A stretch of 17,490 nt of DNA from Pseudomonadota bacterium (GTDB lineage Bacteria > Pseudomonadota > Gammaproteobacteria > Xanthomonadales > Xanthomonadaceae): positions 1-17,490 of the forward strand of contig JAEZCF010000006.1 of NCBI GenBank assembly GCA_023430045.1. The letters are read 5' to 3'. Shown here one piece after another: positions 8,601-13,779 of the stretch. The notes beneath the pieces were generated by a model that saw only the letters and a program-made list of their open reading frames with translations, did no database searches and was not told the DNA's origin. Positions within the stretch are counted from its first letter, which is position 1, and each line of letters starts with the position of its first letter. Both the position numbers and the translations under genes were made by a program.

Positions 8601-8821
8601 GTGCCATTCCGCTGGTGGTCGCCGGCGGTCCGGGCTCGGCCAGCCGGGGCACCATCGGCGTGGTCATCATGTTCGGCGTCACCCTGTCCACGTTCCTGTC
8701 GCTGTTCGTGGTGCCCGCGTTCTATGCACGCCTGGCACCGTATACGCGCTCGCCGGAAACGGTGGCCCGCGAGCTGGAGAAGCAGGAGCGCGACACCCCG
8801 TCGGTGGGCGGGCATGCCTGA
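5696..8821 (+). CDS. RND multidrug efflux transporter (AcrB/MexF superfamily)
   Basis: Inner-membrane proton-driven drug exporter, expected to work as a trimer. The 1041 residues follow the RND plan: TM1 near 10-29, first large periplasmic loop (about 35-340), a block of TM helices (about 340-490), TM7 (about 528-546), second loop (about 550-855), and the last TM helices (about 857-1015). Proton-relay residues are visible: D401-D402 in LCIGLVVDDAIVVVENVQRR, and K925 in GLAAKNGILIVEFANQLRDEG. The length is typical. It starts within the adaptor gene's stop codon (ATGA). No outer-membrane-factor gene follows, so the pump probably uses a TolC-like protein encoded elsewhere. S. maltophilia has several such two-gene systems (for example SmeGH, SmeMN, SmeOP); I cannot say which, if any, this is. 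Confidence 0.95.
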   Translation: MKLSNTSIQRPVFAVVMSLLLIVLGVMSFTRLTLRELPAIDPPIVSVSVDYTGASAAVIESRITQVLEDALAGIEGIDTINARSSNGRAQVSIEFTSNRDIEAAANDVRDAVSRVADRMPEEARPPEIAKVESDADPIIWFNMASSTMDTLELSDYADRYVVDRFSSLDGVAQVRIGGRQRYAMRIWLDRDQLAARGLTTGDVETALRNENVELPAGRIESADRDFTLRVERNYVKPEDFATIPLGKGNDGYVVRMGDVAKIELASAERRAYYRSNGEPGVGLGIVKTSTANALDVARTARAEAERVAQTLPEGTQIFVAFDNTTFIEAAVDRVYATLVEAMLLVLAVIWLFLGSFRAALIPAVTVPVCLVAAFIALYAFDFSINLLTLLALVLCIGLVVDDAIVVVENVQRRIDLGEPPLVASKRGTAQVAFAVIATTAVLVAVFLPVGFLEGNTGRLFRELAVALAAAVALSAFVALTLTPMMASKLLKPHTGHAPRGLHGFINRRLEALSASYGRVLERHVDRTWIYLVVMVAALLASWLLMRHLPSELAPAEDRGSFQIMIDGPEGAGYDYTVQQVQQVEAMLAPHVGADKTIARANPRVPGGWGASEEMHTGRVSVFLQPWRQRSESTPDVANELQQELDTIRGVRVRTQVGGGLVRSGGQPFQIVLGGPEYEEIAQWRDRFLLRMADNPGLVGADSDYKETRPQMRVNIDRQRAADLGVSVTAIGSALETMMGSRRVTTFVDNGEEYDVLVQAGREGRATPADLAAIRVRAISGELVPLSNLVTLSEVAEAGTLNRFNRLRSITINAGLAPGYPLGEAIAWAQDVAREELPQHAQINWKGESREYQSSGSAVLLTFAMALLVVYLVLAAQFESFIHPLTIMLTVPLGVLGALVGLWVSGGTVNLFSQIGIVMLVGLAAKNGILIVEFANQLRDEGRTVREAIIESSQVRLRPILMTSIATVVGAIPLVVAGGPGSASRGTIGVVIMFGVTLSTFLSLFVVPAFYARLAPYTRSPETVARELEKQERDTPSVGGHA

Positions 8822-9355
8822 TCCGGCCATCGTGCTGCGTGGTGAGGGTTTCTCCCTGCGCCCATGGGCGCAGGACGACCTCGCGTCGCTGGTGAAGCAC
8901 GCCAACGATGAACGGGTGTCCCGTGGACTGCGGGACAGATTTCCCTTCCCGTATACGCAGGCCGATGGTGAGGCTTTCCTGGCAGGGCGGGTGCTCAAGC
9001 CGGGGGACATCAGCTTCGCCATCGAGGCAGGGGGCGAAGCATGCGGCGGCGTCGGTCTGGAGCAGGGCGTGGGCGAACGCGCGCGTAGCGCCGAACTGGG
9101 CTATTGGCTGGTCACGCGCACTGGGGGCAGCGCCTCATGACCCGGGTTGTCGAGGTGTTCGCCCCCTGGGCCATGGACCACCTGCGCCTGTACCGGTTGC
9201 AGGCCACCGTGGCGGCGTTCAACGTGGGCTCCGCGCGGGTGCTGGAGAAAAATGGCTTCCAGCATGAGGGCGTGGAGCACTGCGCGGTCTACAAGCGTGG
9301 CCAGCTTCACGACCTGCTGCGCTACGCGCGGGTACGTACCGAACTGCCGCGCTGA
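8814..9355 (+). pseudogene. GNAT N-acetyltransferase (RimJ/RimL-like), frameshifted
   Basis: The reading frame starts with ATG overlapping the RND stop by 8 nt, making it third in the operon. It encodes the N-terminal GNAT half (FSLRPWAQDDL at about 13-23, then AELGYWLVTR) but stops at 9138-9140 after 108 residues. The rest of the domain continues in another frame: HWGQRLMTRVVEVFAPWAMD, then FNVGSARVLEKNGFQHEG, up to the TGA at 9353-9355. Restoring one base near 9117-9119 gives a continuous protein of about 180 residues reading GYWLVTxHWGQRLMT, the normal length and consensus of this family, which transfers acetyl from acetyl-CoA to a protein N-terminus or small molecule. The cause may be a true mutation or a sequencing error. 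The truncated product lacks the acetyl-CoA loop and should be inactive. Confidence 0.8.
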
Positions 9356-9414
9356 ACCCGTCGCTGGCGACGCGAGTGTGCGCGCCGGGGGGGGCCGGAT
9401 GCGCGGTGAATGTC

Positions 9415-9437
9415 AGCCGATCATGGTTCGGCTCTAC
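9415..9437 (-). repeat. SMAG-like GTAG palindrome
   Basis: On the minus strand this is GTAG followed by AGCCGAAC, CAT, GATCGGCT: a short stem-loop with the GTAG head of Stenotrophomonas SMAG elements. It lies between the GNAT pseudogene and the symporter gene. The second arm differs slightly from the better copies at 13.7 kb. Confidence 0.75.
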
Positions 9438-9523
9438 CTTGGAAGCCCGGGATCAGGGAGAATCGGAACGGTTCCCCTCAGCCGACGGGACGTCCTTGAT
9501 TTTCCGCCGACTGGAGAGAGCGC

Positions 9524-11029
9524 GTGGAAGCAACCGTACATTTCATCAACAGCATCATCTGGAGCAAGGCGCTGATCTTCATGTGCCTGGGCGCCGGCCT
9601 GTTCTTCAGCGTACGCACCCGCTTCATGCAGATCCGCGGGTTCTTCGAGATGTGCCGCCTGACCGTTGCCGGCGAAAAGTCCGATGCGGGCGTCTCCTCG
9701 TTCCAGGCACTGGCCATGTCCATGGCCGGACGCATGGGCATCGGCAACATCGCCGGTGTCGCCACCGCCATTGCCTTCGGCGGTCCCGGCGCCATCTTCT
9801 GGATGTGGGTGATGGGGTTCCTCGGCGCGTCCACCTCGTACATCGAATGCACCCTGGCGCAGATCTACAAGACCAAGGATGCGGAGGGACGCTACCGCGG
9901 CGGCCCGGCGTATTACATCGAAAAGGCCATGGGCCTGAAGTGGTACGCGATGGCGTTCGCGCTGGCCACGATCGTCGCCGCAGGCTTCCTGATGCCTGGC
10001 GTGCAGGCCAATGCGATCGCCGACAGCATCATCAATTCCTGCCGCGGCACCGCGCTGTGCGGACCGCTGGACGGCCAGGCCTTCGGCATGGAATCGGTGC
10101 AGGCGCTCAAGCTTGGCATCGGTACCGTGGTCGCACTTCTGCTGGGCGTGGTGATCTTCGGCGGCGTCAAGCGCATCGCCACCTTCGCCGAGATCGTCGT
10201 GCCGTTCATGGCTGCCGGCTTCATCCTGATGGCCATCGTCATCATGATCCTCAATGCTGACCGGGTGCCGGAGATGTTCGGCATCATCTTCAACAGTGCC
10301 TTCGGCACCCATGCGGCATTCGGCGCCATGATGGGCCTGGCGGTGGAGTGGGGCGTCAAGCGCGGCATCTATGCCAACGAGGCCGGCCAAGGCACCGGCC
10401 CCCATGCGGCCGCCGCTTCGGAAGTCTCGCACCCGGCCAAGCAGGGCTACGTGCAGGCCTTCGCGGTCTATTTCGACACCATGATGGTGTGTACTGCTAC
10501 CGCGTTCCTGATCCTGGCGGCCGGCACCTACAACGTGTACTCGCCGGTTGCCGGCGCCGAGCCCGTGTTCATGGGTCTGGCCGGCATCCCTGAAGGTGCG
10601 GGCTATGCGCAGGCGGCCGTGGAAAGCGTGTTGCCGGGCTGGGGCGGAGCCTTTGTGGCCATCGCGATCTTCTTCTTCGCCTTCACCACGATCATGGCCT
10701 ATTACTACATGGCCGAGACCAACCTGAGCTACCTCAACCACAACGCCAAGCGCCCGCTTACGGTGCTGCTGCTGCGGCTGGGCATCATCGGCATGGTCAT
10801 CTTCGGCGCCTTCCACAACGCGCAGCTGGCCTGGGCGCTGGGCGACATCGGCGTGGGCCTGATGGCATGGTTGAACATCGTTGCCATCCTGATCGTGCAG
10901 AAGCCGGCCATGCTGGCGTTGCGCGATTACGAGCGACAGAAGAAGCTGGGCCTGGATCCCACGTTCGATCCGGTGGCATTGGGTATCAAGAATGCCGATT
11001 TCTGGCAGAACAGGCAGGAAACCGCGTAA
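9524..11029 (+). CDS. Sodium:alanine/glycine symporter (AGCS family)
   Basis: Inner-membrane transporter importing a neutral amino acid (alanine or glycine in studied members) with sodium. The 501 residues are strongly hydrophobic with about ten or more membrane segments. Family motifs are clear: FQALAMSMAGRMGIGNIAGVATA (60-82), the signature GGPGAIFWMWVMGFLGA (86-102), YRGGPAYYIEKAMG (124-137), and YANEAGQGTGPHAAAASE (283-300), the counterpart of the usual SNEAGxGSAPxAAAAA loop. Translation most likely begins with the GTG at 9524, preceded by GGAG at 7 nt spacing; no upstream ATG fits. The methyltransferase gene begins directly after its stop codon, so the two share a transcript. The substrate cannot be told from sequence. 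Confidence 0.93.
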   Translation: MEATVHFINSIIWSKALIFMCLGAGLFFSVRTRFMQIRGFFEMCRLTVAGEKSDAGVSSFQALAMSMAGRMGIGNIAGVATAIAFGGPGAIFWMWVMGFLGASTSYIECTLAQIYKTKDAEGRYRGGPAYYIEKAMGLKWYAMAFALATIVAAGFLMPGVQANAIADSIINSCRGTALCGPLDGQAFGMESVQALKLGIGTVVALLLGVVIFGGVKRIATFAEIVVPFMAAGFILMAIVIMILNADRVPEMFGIIFNSAFGTHAAFGAMMGLAVEWGVKRGIYANEAGQGTGPHAAAASEVSHPAKQGYVQAFAVYFDTMMVCTATAFLILAAGTYNVYSPVAGAEPVFMGLAGIPEGAGYAQAAVESVLPGWGGAFVAIAIFFFAFTTIMAYYYMAETNLSYLNHNAKRPLTVLLLRLGIIGMVIFGAFHNAQLAWALGDIGVGLMAWLNIVAILIVQKPAMLALRDYERQKKLGLDPTFDPVALGIKNADFWQNRQETA

Positions 11030-11857
11030 GTGAGCAATCCCTGGAACAACCGCCGCCCCTCCGCGCGGCCTCCCCGTGCCACCCCGTTGCCGCGTGCGGA
11101 TGCGCCGGCGGCCGGTCGCAACACGGGCGATGAGCTGCGCCTGTTCGGTGTCAATGCCGTGCTGGCCGCCTTCAACCGGCGACCGCAGGCGCTGCGCAAG
11201 CTGTACCTGCTGGAGGCGCTGATTCCGCGTATGCAGCCGCTGTTGAAATGGTGCGTGGCCAACCGCGTGGGGTATCGCGTGGTGGAAGACGGGGATCTCA
11301 ACAAGCTCTCCGGCACCACCCACCACGAAGGCGTGGTGGCGGATGTGCAGCGTGCGCCGATGCTGGCGCTGGACGAGTGGCTGCAGCAGCTGCCGGCCGG
11401 GCCGGTACTTGCCCTGTGGCTGGATGGTATCGGCAATCCACACAATCTCGGCGCCATCCTGCGGTCGGCCGCGCATTTCGGCGCGGCGGGCCTGTTGTTG
11501 CCTGCGGACAGCACGCTGGGCATTTCCGGCGCGGCGGCACGTGTGGCGGAAGGGGGCGCCGAAGCGGTGCCACTGGTCCGCCTGCCAGGTGATGCGCAGG
11601 CGATGTCGCAACTGCGTGCTGCCGGTTTCGGCCTGGCTGCGACCGTTGTGGACGGCGGCGACAACGTGTTCGCCGCTTCGCTGCCCGAACGCCTGGTGTA
11701 CGTGATGGGGGCAGAAGGCGAGGGCATGGACCGCAGCCTCGCCCTGCAGTGCGATCTGCAGGTTTCCATTCCCGGCAGTGGCGCGGTGGAAAGCCTGAAT
11801 GTCGCTTCGGCGACGGCGGTACTACTCGCACAATGGGCACATCTGCGCAATTCCTGA
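11030..11857 (+). CDS. SpoU/TrmH-family RNA 2'-O-ribose methyltransferase
   Basis: SAM-dependent SPOUT methyltransferase acting on the 2'-OH of a tRNA or rRNA nucleotide. The 275 residues begin with a basic, Pro/Arg-rich tail (1-33), then a small substrate-binding domain (about 36-110, starting LFGVNAVLAAF), then the knotted catalytic domain with all three motifs: motif 1 LDGIGNPHNLGAILRSAAHFG (131-151, with N136 and R145), motif 2 VYVMGAEGEGM (223-233, with E229) and motif 3 SIPGSGAVESLNVASA (246-261, with N257). The overall form resembles E. coli YfiF and RlmB. The start is a GTG immediately after the symporter stop (TAAGTG), with AGGA about 10 nt upstream. The target nucleotide is unknown. 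Confidence 0.92.
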   Translation: MSNPWNNRRPSARPPRATPLPRADAPAAGRNTGDELRLFGVNAVLAAFNRRPQALRKLYLLEALIPRMQPLLKWCVANRVGYRVVEDGDLNKLSGTTHHEGVVADVQRAPMLALDEWLQQLPAGPVLALWLDGIGNPHNLGAILRSAAHFGAAGLLLPADSTLGISGAAARVAEGGAEAVPLVRLPGDAQAMSQLRAAGFGLAATVVDGGDNVFAASLPERLVYVMGAEGEGMDRSLALQCDLQVSIPGSGAVESLNVASATAVLLAQWAHLRNS

Positions 11858-11884
11858 CCGCTGGCCCCATGGTTTTCTTATAAC
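11854..11884 (+). promoter_or_regulatory. Candidate promoter for the small RNA
   Basis: TATAAC (11879-11884) serves as the -10. A -35-like CTGACC (11854-11859) lies 19 nt upstream and overlaps the methyltransferase stop codon. Transcription would start near 11891. The -10 stands out in GC-rich surroundings; the spacer is long, so the -35 is less sure. Confidence 0.45.
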
Positions 11885-11890
11885 AACGCG

Positions 11891-12035
11891 CCCTCCTGCT
11901 GGACCACAGTAAGCCAACACCCTTGCGGACCCCGCAAAAGACAAGGGAGTTGGCCGATGTGTCCTGTACACACGATCCACCGCGTGGGATGGGTCGTTGC
12001 GGCAACCCGGCCGCATCGCGGCCGGGCTTTTTTTT
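11891..12035 (+). ncRNA. Candidate structured small RNA, about 145 nt
   Basis: A free-standing transcription unit is suggested between the methyltransferase and the tail-to-tail YcaO gene. It has a promoter-like TATAAC, a strongly structured body and an intrinsic terminator. The body has a long helix in which GCCAAC-A-CCCTTG (11913-11925) pairs with CAAGGG-A-GTTGGC (11942-11954) across an A/A mismatch, closed by a GCGG/CCGC hairpin. A small TGTGT/ACACA hairpin follows at about 11958-11972, then a short ATCCAC/GTGGGAT stem. Early in the transcript lies CCCTCCTG, an unpaired anti-Shine-Dalgarno-like tract, and GGA triplets occur several times. I do not recognise the Rfam family. Since the next plus-strand gene is far away, a trans-acting RNA is likelier than a leader. 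It could instead be the 3' UTR of the methyltransferase mRNA. Confidence 0.6.
12006..12035 (+). terminator. Rho-independent terminator
   Basis: A perfect 9-bp stem, CCCGGCCGC/GCGGCCGGG (12006-12014 and 12018-12026), with loop ATC, is followed by C and eight T residues (12028-12035). It ends the small RNA and any readthrough from the methyltransferase. On the minus strand it has no T-tract after the stem, so it is not an ideal terminator for the convergent YcaO gene. Confidence 0.93.
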
Positions 12036-12045
12036 CCGTGCGTTC

Positions 12046-13353
12046 TCAGCCCTGGTTGGCGGCCTCCTCCCAGACCGCGAAGGACGTTCCGGCAGGCGGA
12101 CCCTGGAGCACCAGTCCGTTGGCGTCGAACGGCGTCAGCAGCACCTGCACGCAGGCCACATCCAACCGGTCGCTGGCCAACTGCAACGGTGCATGCCACG
12201 GCGTGAGTCCGTTTTCGGCGAAGCGGCTGCACAGCTGTTCGATGCGTCCACGCAGGGTGGCTGGCAATGCCGTCGCCTGGCCATGGAAGGAAACCGTGTC
12301 GTGGCTTTCCTGCTCGATGATCTCTACCAGTCCCACGAACGGGAATGGCCGATGCTGGTCGGGTGTGGACCTGCCGGAGGCCTGGCCATCTGACTCCTTC
12401 CGCTTCCAGTCTGTGAACGCCTGAATCTCCAACAATCGGCGCACGGCACGGGTTGCGGCATGTTCGGCCGTGGAGCCCGCCCCCACGCTGACAGCGCGCG
12501 TTGCCGGCGTAGCGCCCACCACGCAGGCAAGGTAGGTGGGAATGTCTCCAGGGCCAGCCGCATCGAACAGGTGGACGGGCTGTCCCAGGCGCTGTGCCGC
12601 CAGCTGCACCAGCGATTGGATCTGAACAGGCAGGCTGTCTTCATCCACGCGTCGCAGGTAGTTACGTTGACGCAGAGTGATTCCCTGCATCGCAAAGCGG
12701 CTTGCAGCCCTCCATTCCTGCGCTGAAAGCAGGCCCTGCATCAGCGCCTCATCCTGCGTGGCACCGGCCGCGATGCCGTGACTGCTGCTGTGCCTGCGCA
12801 GCAGGCTGTAGTCGAAATCATCGGCGATGGAGGCGGGGGCATCGCCATGCTCGACATCCTGCAGGTACGCCGGATTCACCAGGGCCAGGGGAACGCACAG
12901 CGATCGGCCCGCTGACAGCGGCTGGAAATTCACCGTAGCAAGGGTGTGCTCCGGCTGGCGGGCGAGCAATGGCACCAGTTCCGGAAATGCAGGCTCCACG
13001 CCGGGCAGCGTGAGGTATTCCTTCACCGGCATGCGGGTACATGGCTGTGCACGGGCATAGTCTGCAAGGCAAAGGCGAGCGATGGCCGGATACAGGCTGG
13101 CACGGGTGGCCTGGGGACAATCCATGCCCGATCCACAGCTTTCGATGTCGTAACCCAGGCGTGCGGAGCTCGCCAGGCGGGTCACGTGCAGATCGATGCC
13201 CTGCTCGTTCAAATGGATGTCTTCAACGTCTATCTGCAAGGCATTGGCGATCCGCTTGCCTGCCTCTATCGCCGCGACGTAGGGAATCTCGCATTCCAGC
13301 GACGCTACATCCGCGATCGGTGCCGAGGTCATGGGAAATGGGCGTGCATTCAT
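12046..13353 (-). CDS. Orphan YcaO-domain protein with degenerate ATP-binding motifs
   Basis: YcaO enzymes use ATP to activate peptide-backbone amides (azoline, thioamide or amidine formation). This 435-residue protein aligns along the fold: motif 1 at 75-94 (SGMDCPQATRASLYPAIARL, matching the SGKG...SALGEYFER stretch of E. coli YcaO), motif 2 at 189-214 (SSSHGIAAGATQDEALMQGLLSAQEW), a strand-turn region QPVHLFDAAGPGDIPTYLACVV (258-279), and motif 3 at 291-310 with R302. Several Mg-ATP ligands are altered: the two motif-1 glutamates are P89 and A92, and the first motif-2 glutamate is S210, while E213 and R302 remain. The C-terminus lacks PxPxP. The ATG at 13353 has AGGAG 9 nt upstream; a TTG at 13380 would add nine residues. 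No RiPP partner gene is adjacent. Assignment rests on motif order and spacing; ATP-dependent activity is doubtful. Confidence 0.7.
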   Translation of the reverse strand: MNARPFPMTSAPIADVASLECEIPYVAAIEAGKRIANALQIDVEDIHLNEQGIDLHVTRLASSARLGYDIESCGSGMDCPQATRASLYPAIARLCLADYARAQPCTRMPVKEYLTLPGVEPAFPELVPLLARQPEHTLATVNFQPLSAGRSLCVPLALVNPAYLQDVEHGDAPASIADDFDYSLLRRHSSSHGIAAGATQDEALMQGLLSAQEWRAASRFAMQGITLRQRNYLRRVDEDSLPVQIQSLVQLAAQRLGQPVHLFDAAGPGDIPTYLACVVGATPATRAVSVGAGSTAEHAATRAVRRLLEIQAFTDWKRKESDGQASGRSTPDQHRPFPFVGLVEIIEQESHDTVSFHGQATALPATLRGRIEQLCSRFAENGLTPWHAPLQLASDRLDVACVQVLLTPFDANGLVLQGPPAGTSFAVWEEAANQG

Positions 13354-13463
13354 CAGTTGATGCTCCTGTTGAGGCGGCAAGGCTGCATCGGAGCGGAGAG
13401 GGCTTGGACTGCCGTGAGGCGTGAGCAGGCCGGTCCGCTGCCAGGCAGGCAGCTCGGCTGCAT
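13353..13463 (-). CDS. Possible 36-codon ORF coupled to the YcaO gene
   Basis: An ATG at 13463 opens a 36-codon frame whose TGA shares one base with the YcaO start codon (TGATG), a usual sign of translational coupling. The peptide begins MQPSCLPGSG and ends with MQPCRLNRSIN; it has three cysteines (5, 13, 29), five serines and one threonine, the residue types that YcaO enzymes modify. Against it, no Shine-Dalgarno sequence precedes its ATG, it has no obvious leader/core division, and a frame this short is easily open by chance in GC-rich DNA. The AGGAG inside its 3' end is the YcaO ribosome binding site. Treat it as a hypothesis. Confidence 0.25.
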   Translation of the reverse strand: MQPSCLPGSGPACSRLTAVQALSAPMQPCRLNRSIN

Positions 13464-13678
13464 CTGGCAGGACCGATGCTGCGCGTGAGCCGCTGTCGCA
13501 GGGAGCGTGTCGCCTGTGTGTTCATCAGGGAGCCGGCAATGTGCGCGTCACGGGGATACCCATGACGACGGAAGCTTTCCCGTTGCACAGCGAAAAAGGC
13601 AGCCCGGTCAGATTTTTCCCACGTGGAATTTCATGTAGTACTGAGGTGCATCGCGACACACCGGATCCCGGCAGCAGG

Positions 13679-13701
13679 GTAGAGCCGACCCATGGTCGGC
13701 T
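13679..13701 (+). repeat. SMAG element, copy 1 of a close pair
   Basis: GTAG followed by perfect 8-nt arms AGCCGACC and GGTCGGCT around the loop CAT. This is the standard SMAG form and is identical to the copy at 13724. Confidence 0.88.
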
Positions 13702-13723
13702 GAACGCACCAGAACGTACCCAG

Positions 13724-13746
13724 GTAGAGCCGACCCATGGTCGGCT
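13724..13746 (+). repeat. SMAG element, copy 2 of a close pair
   Basis: Identical 23-nt copy of the element at 13679, in the same orientation, 22 nt after the end of the first. Paired same-strand copies are common for REP-type elements. Confidence 0.88.
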
Positions 13747-13779
13747 TCACCACCATGCCGGGCTCCGCCGGCATCCCGC

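Larger units (their letters stand above)
13464..13779. other. Non-coding stretch between YcaO and M28 peptidase genes
   Basis: Both flanking genes are on the minus strand, so this holds the 3' end of the peptidase transcript and the presumed promoter of the YcaO gene. It contains a GAAAAA/TTTTTC inverted pair (13592-13618), two SMAG elements, and a stem ATGCCGG/CCGGCAT (13755-13774) just behind the peptidase stop. That stem is not followed by a T-tract. No clear promoter hexamers and no convincing small gene are visible here. Confidence 0.5.

Noticed and set aside
5360..9022. 1220-codon open frame on the minus strand across the RND gene
   Set aside because: It is antisense to a complete RND transporter, its product is His/Gln/Arg-rich without any domain, and such long antisense frames are normal where codon third positions are nearly all G or C.
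9114..9130. Programmed ribosomal frameshift in the GNAT gene
   Set aside because: The G5 run (9123-9127) is not a standard slippery heptamer, no pseudoknot is evident, and a slip there would not restore the family's HWGQ; a missing base explains it better.
9434..11611. 725-codon minus-strand frame across the symporter and methyltransferase
   Set aside because: Both plus-strand genes are complete with family motifs; the antisense product is low-complexity and has no ribosome binding site.
11957..12424. 155-codon plus-strand frame beginning in the small RNA
   Set aside because: It crosses an intrinsic terminator with eight Ts and then runs antisense to the YcaO gene, so a full-length product is unlikely. 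Only the initiation context is kept as a finding.
13223..13588. 121-codon minus-strand frame overlapping the YcaO start
   Set aside because: Arg-rich out-of-frame product, no Shine-Dalgarno sequence before either ATG, and it continues deep into the YcaO coding sequence; likely a shadow frame.
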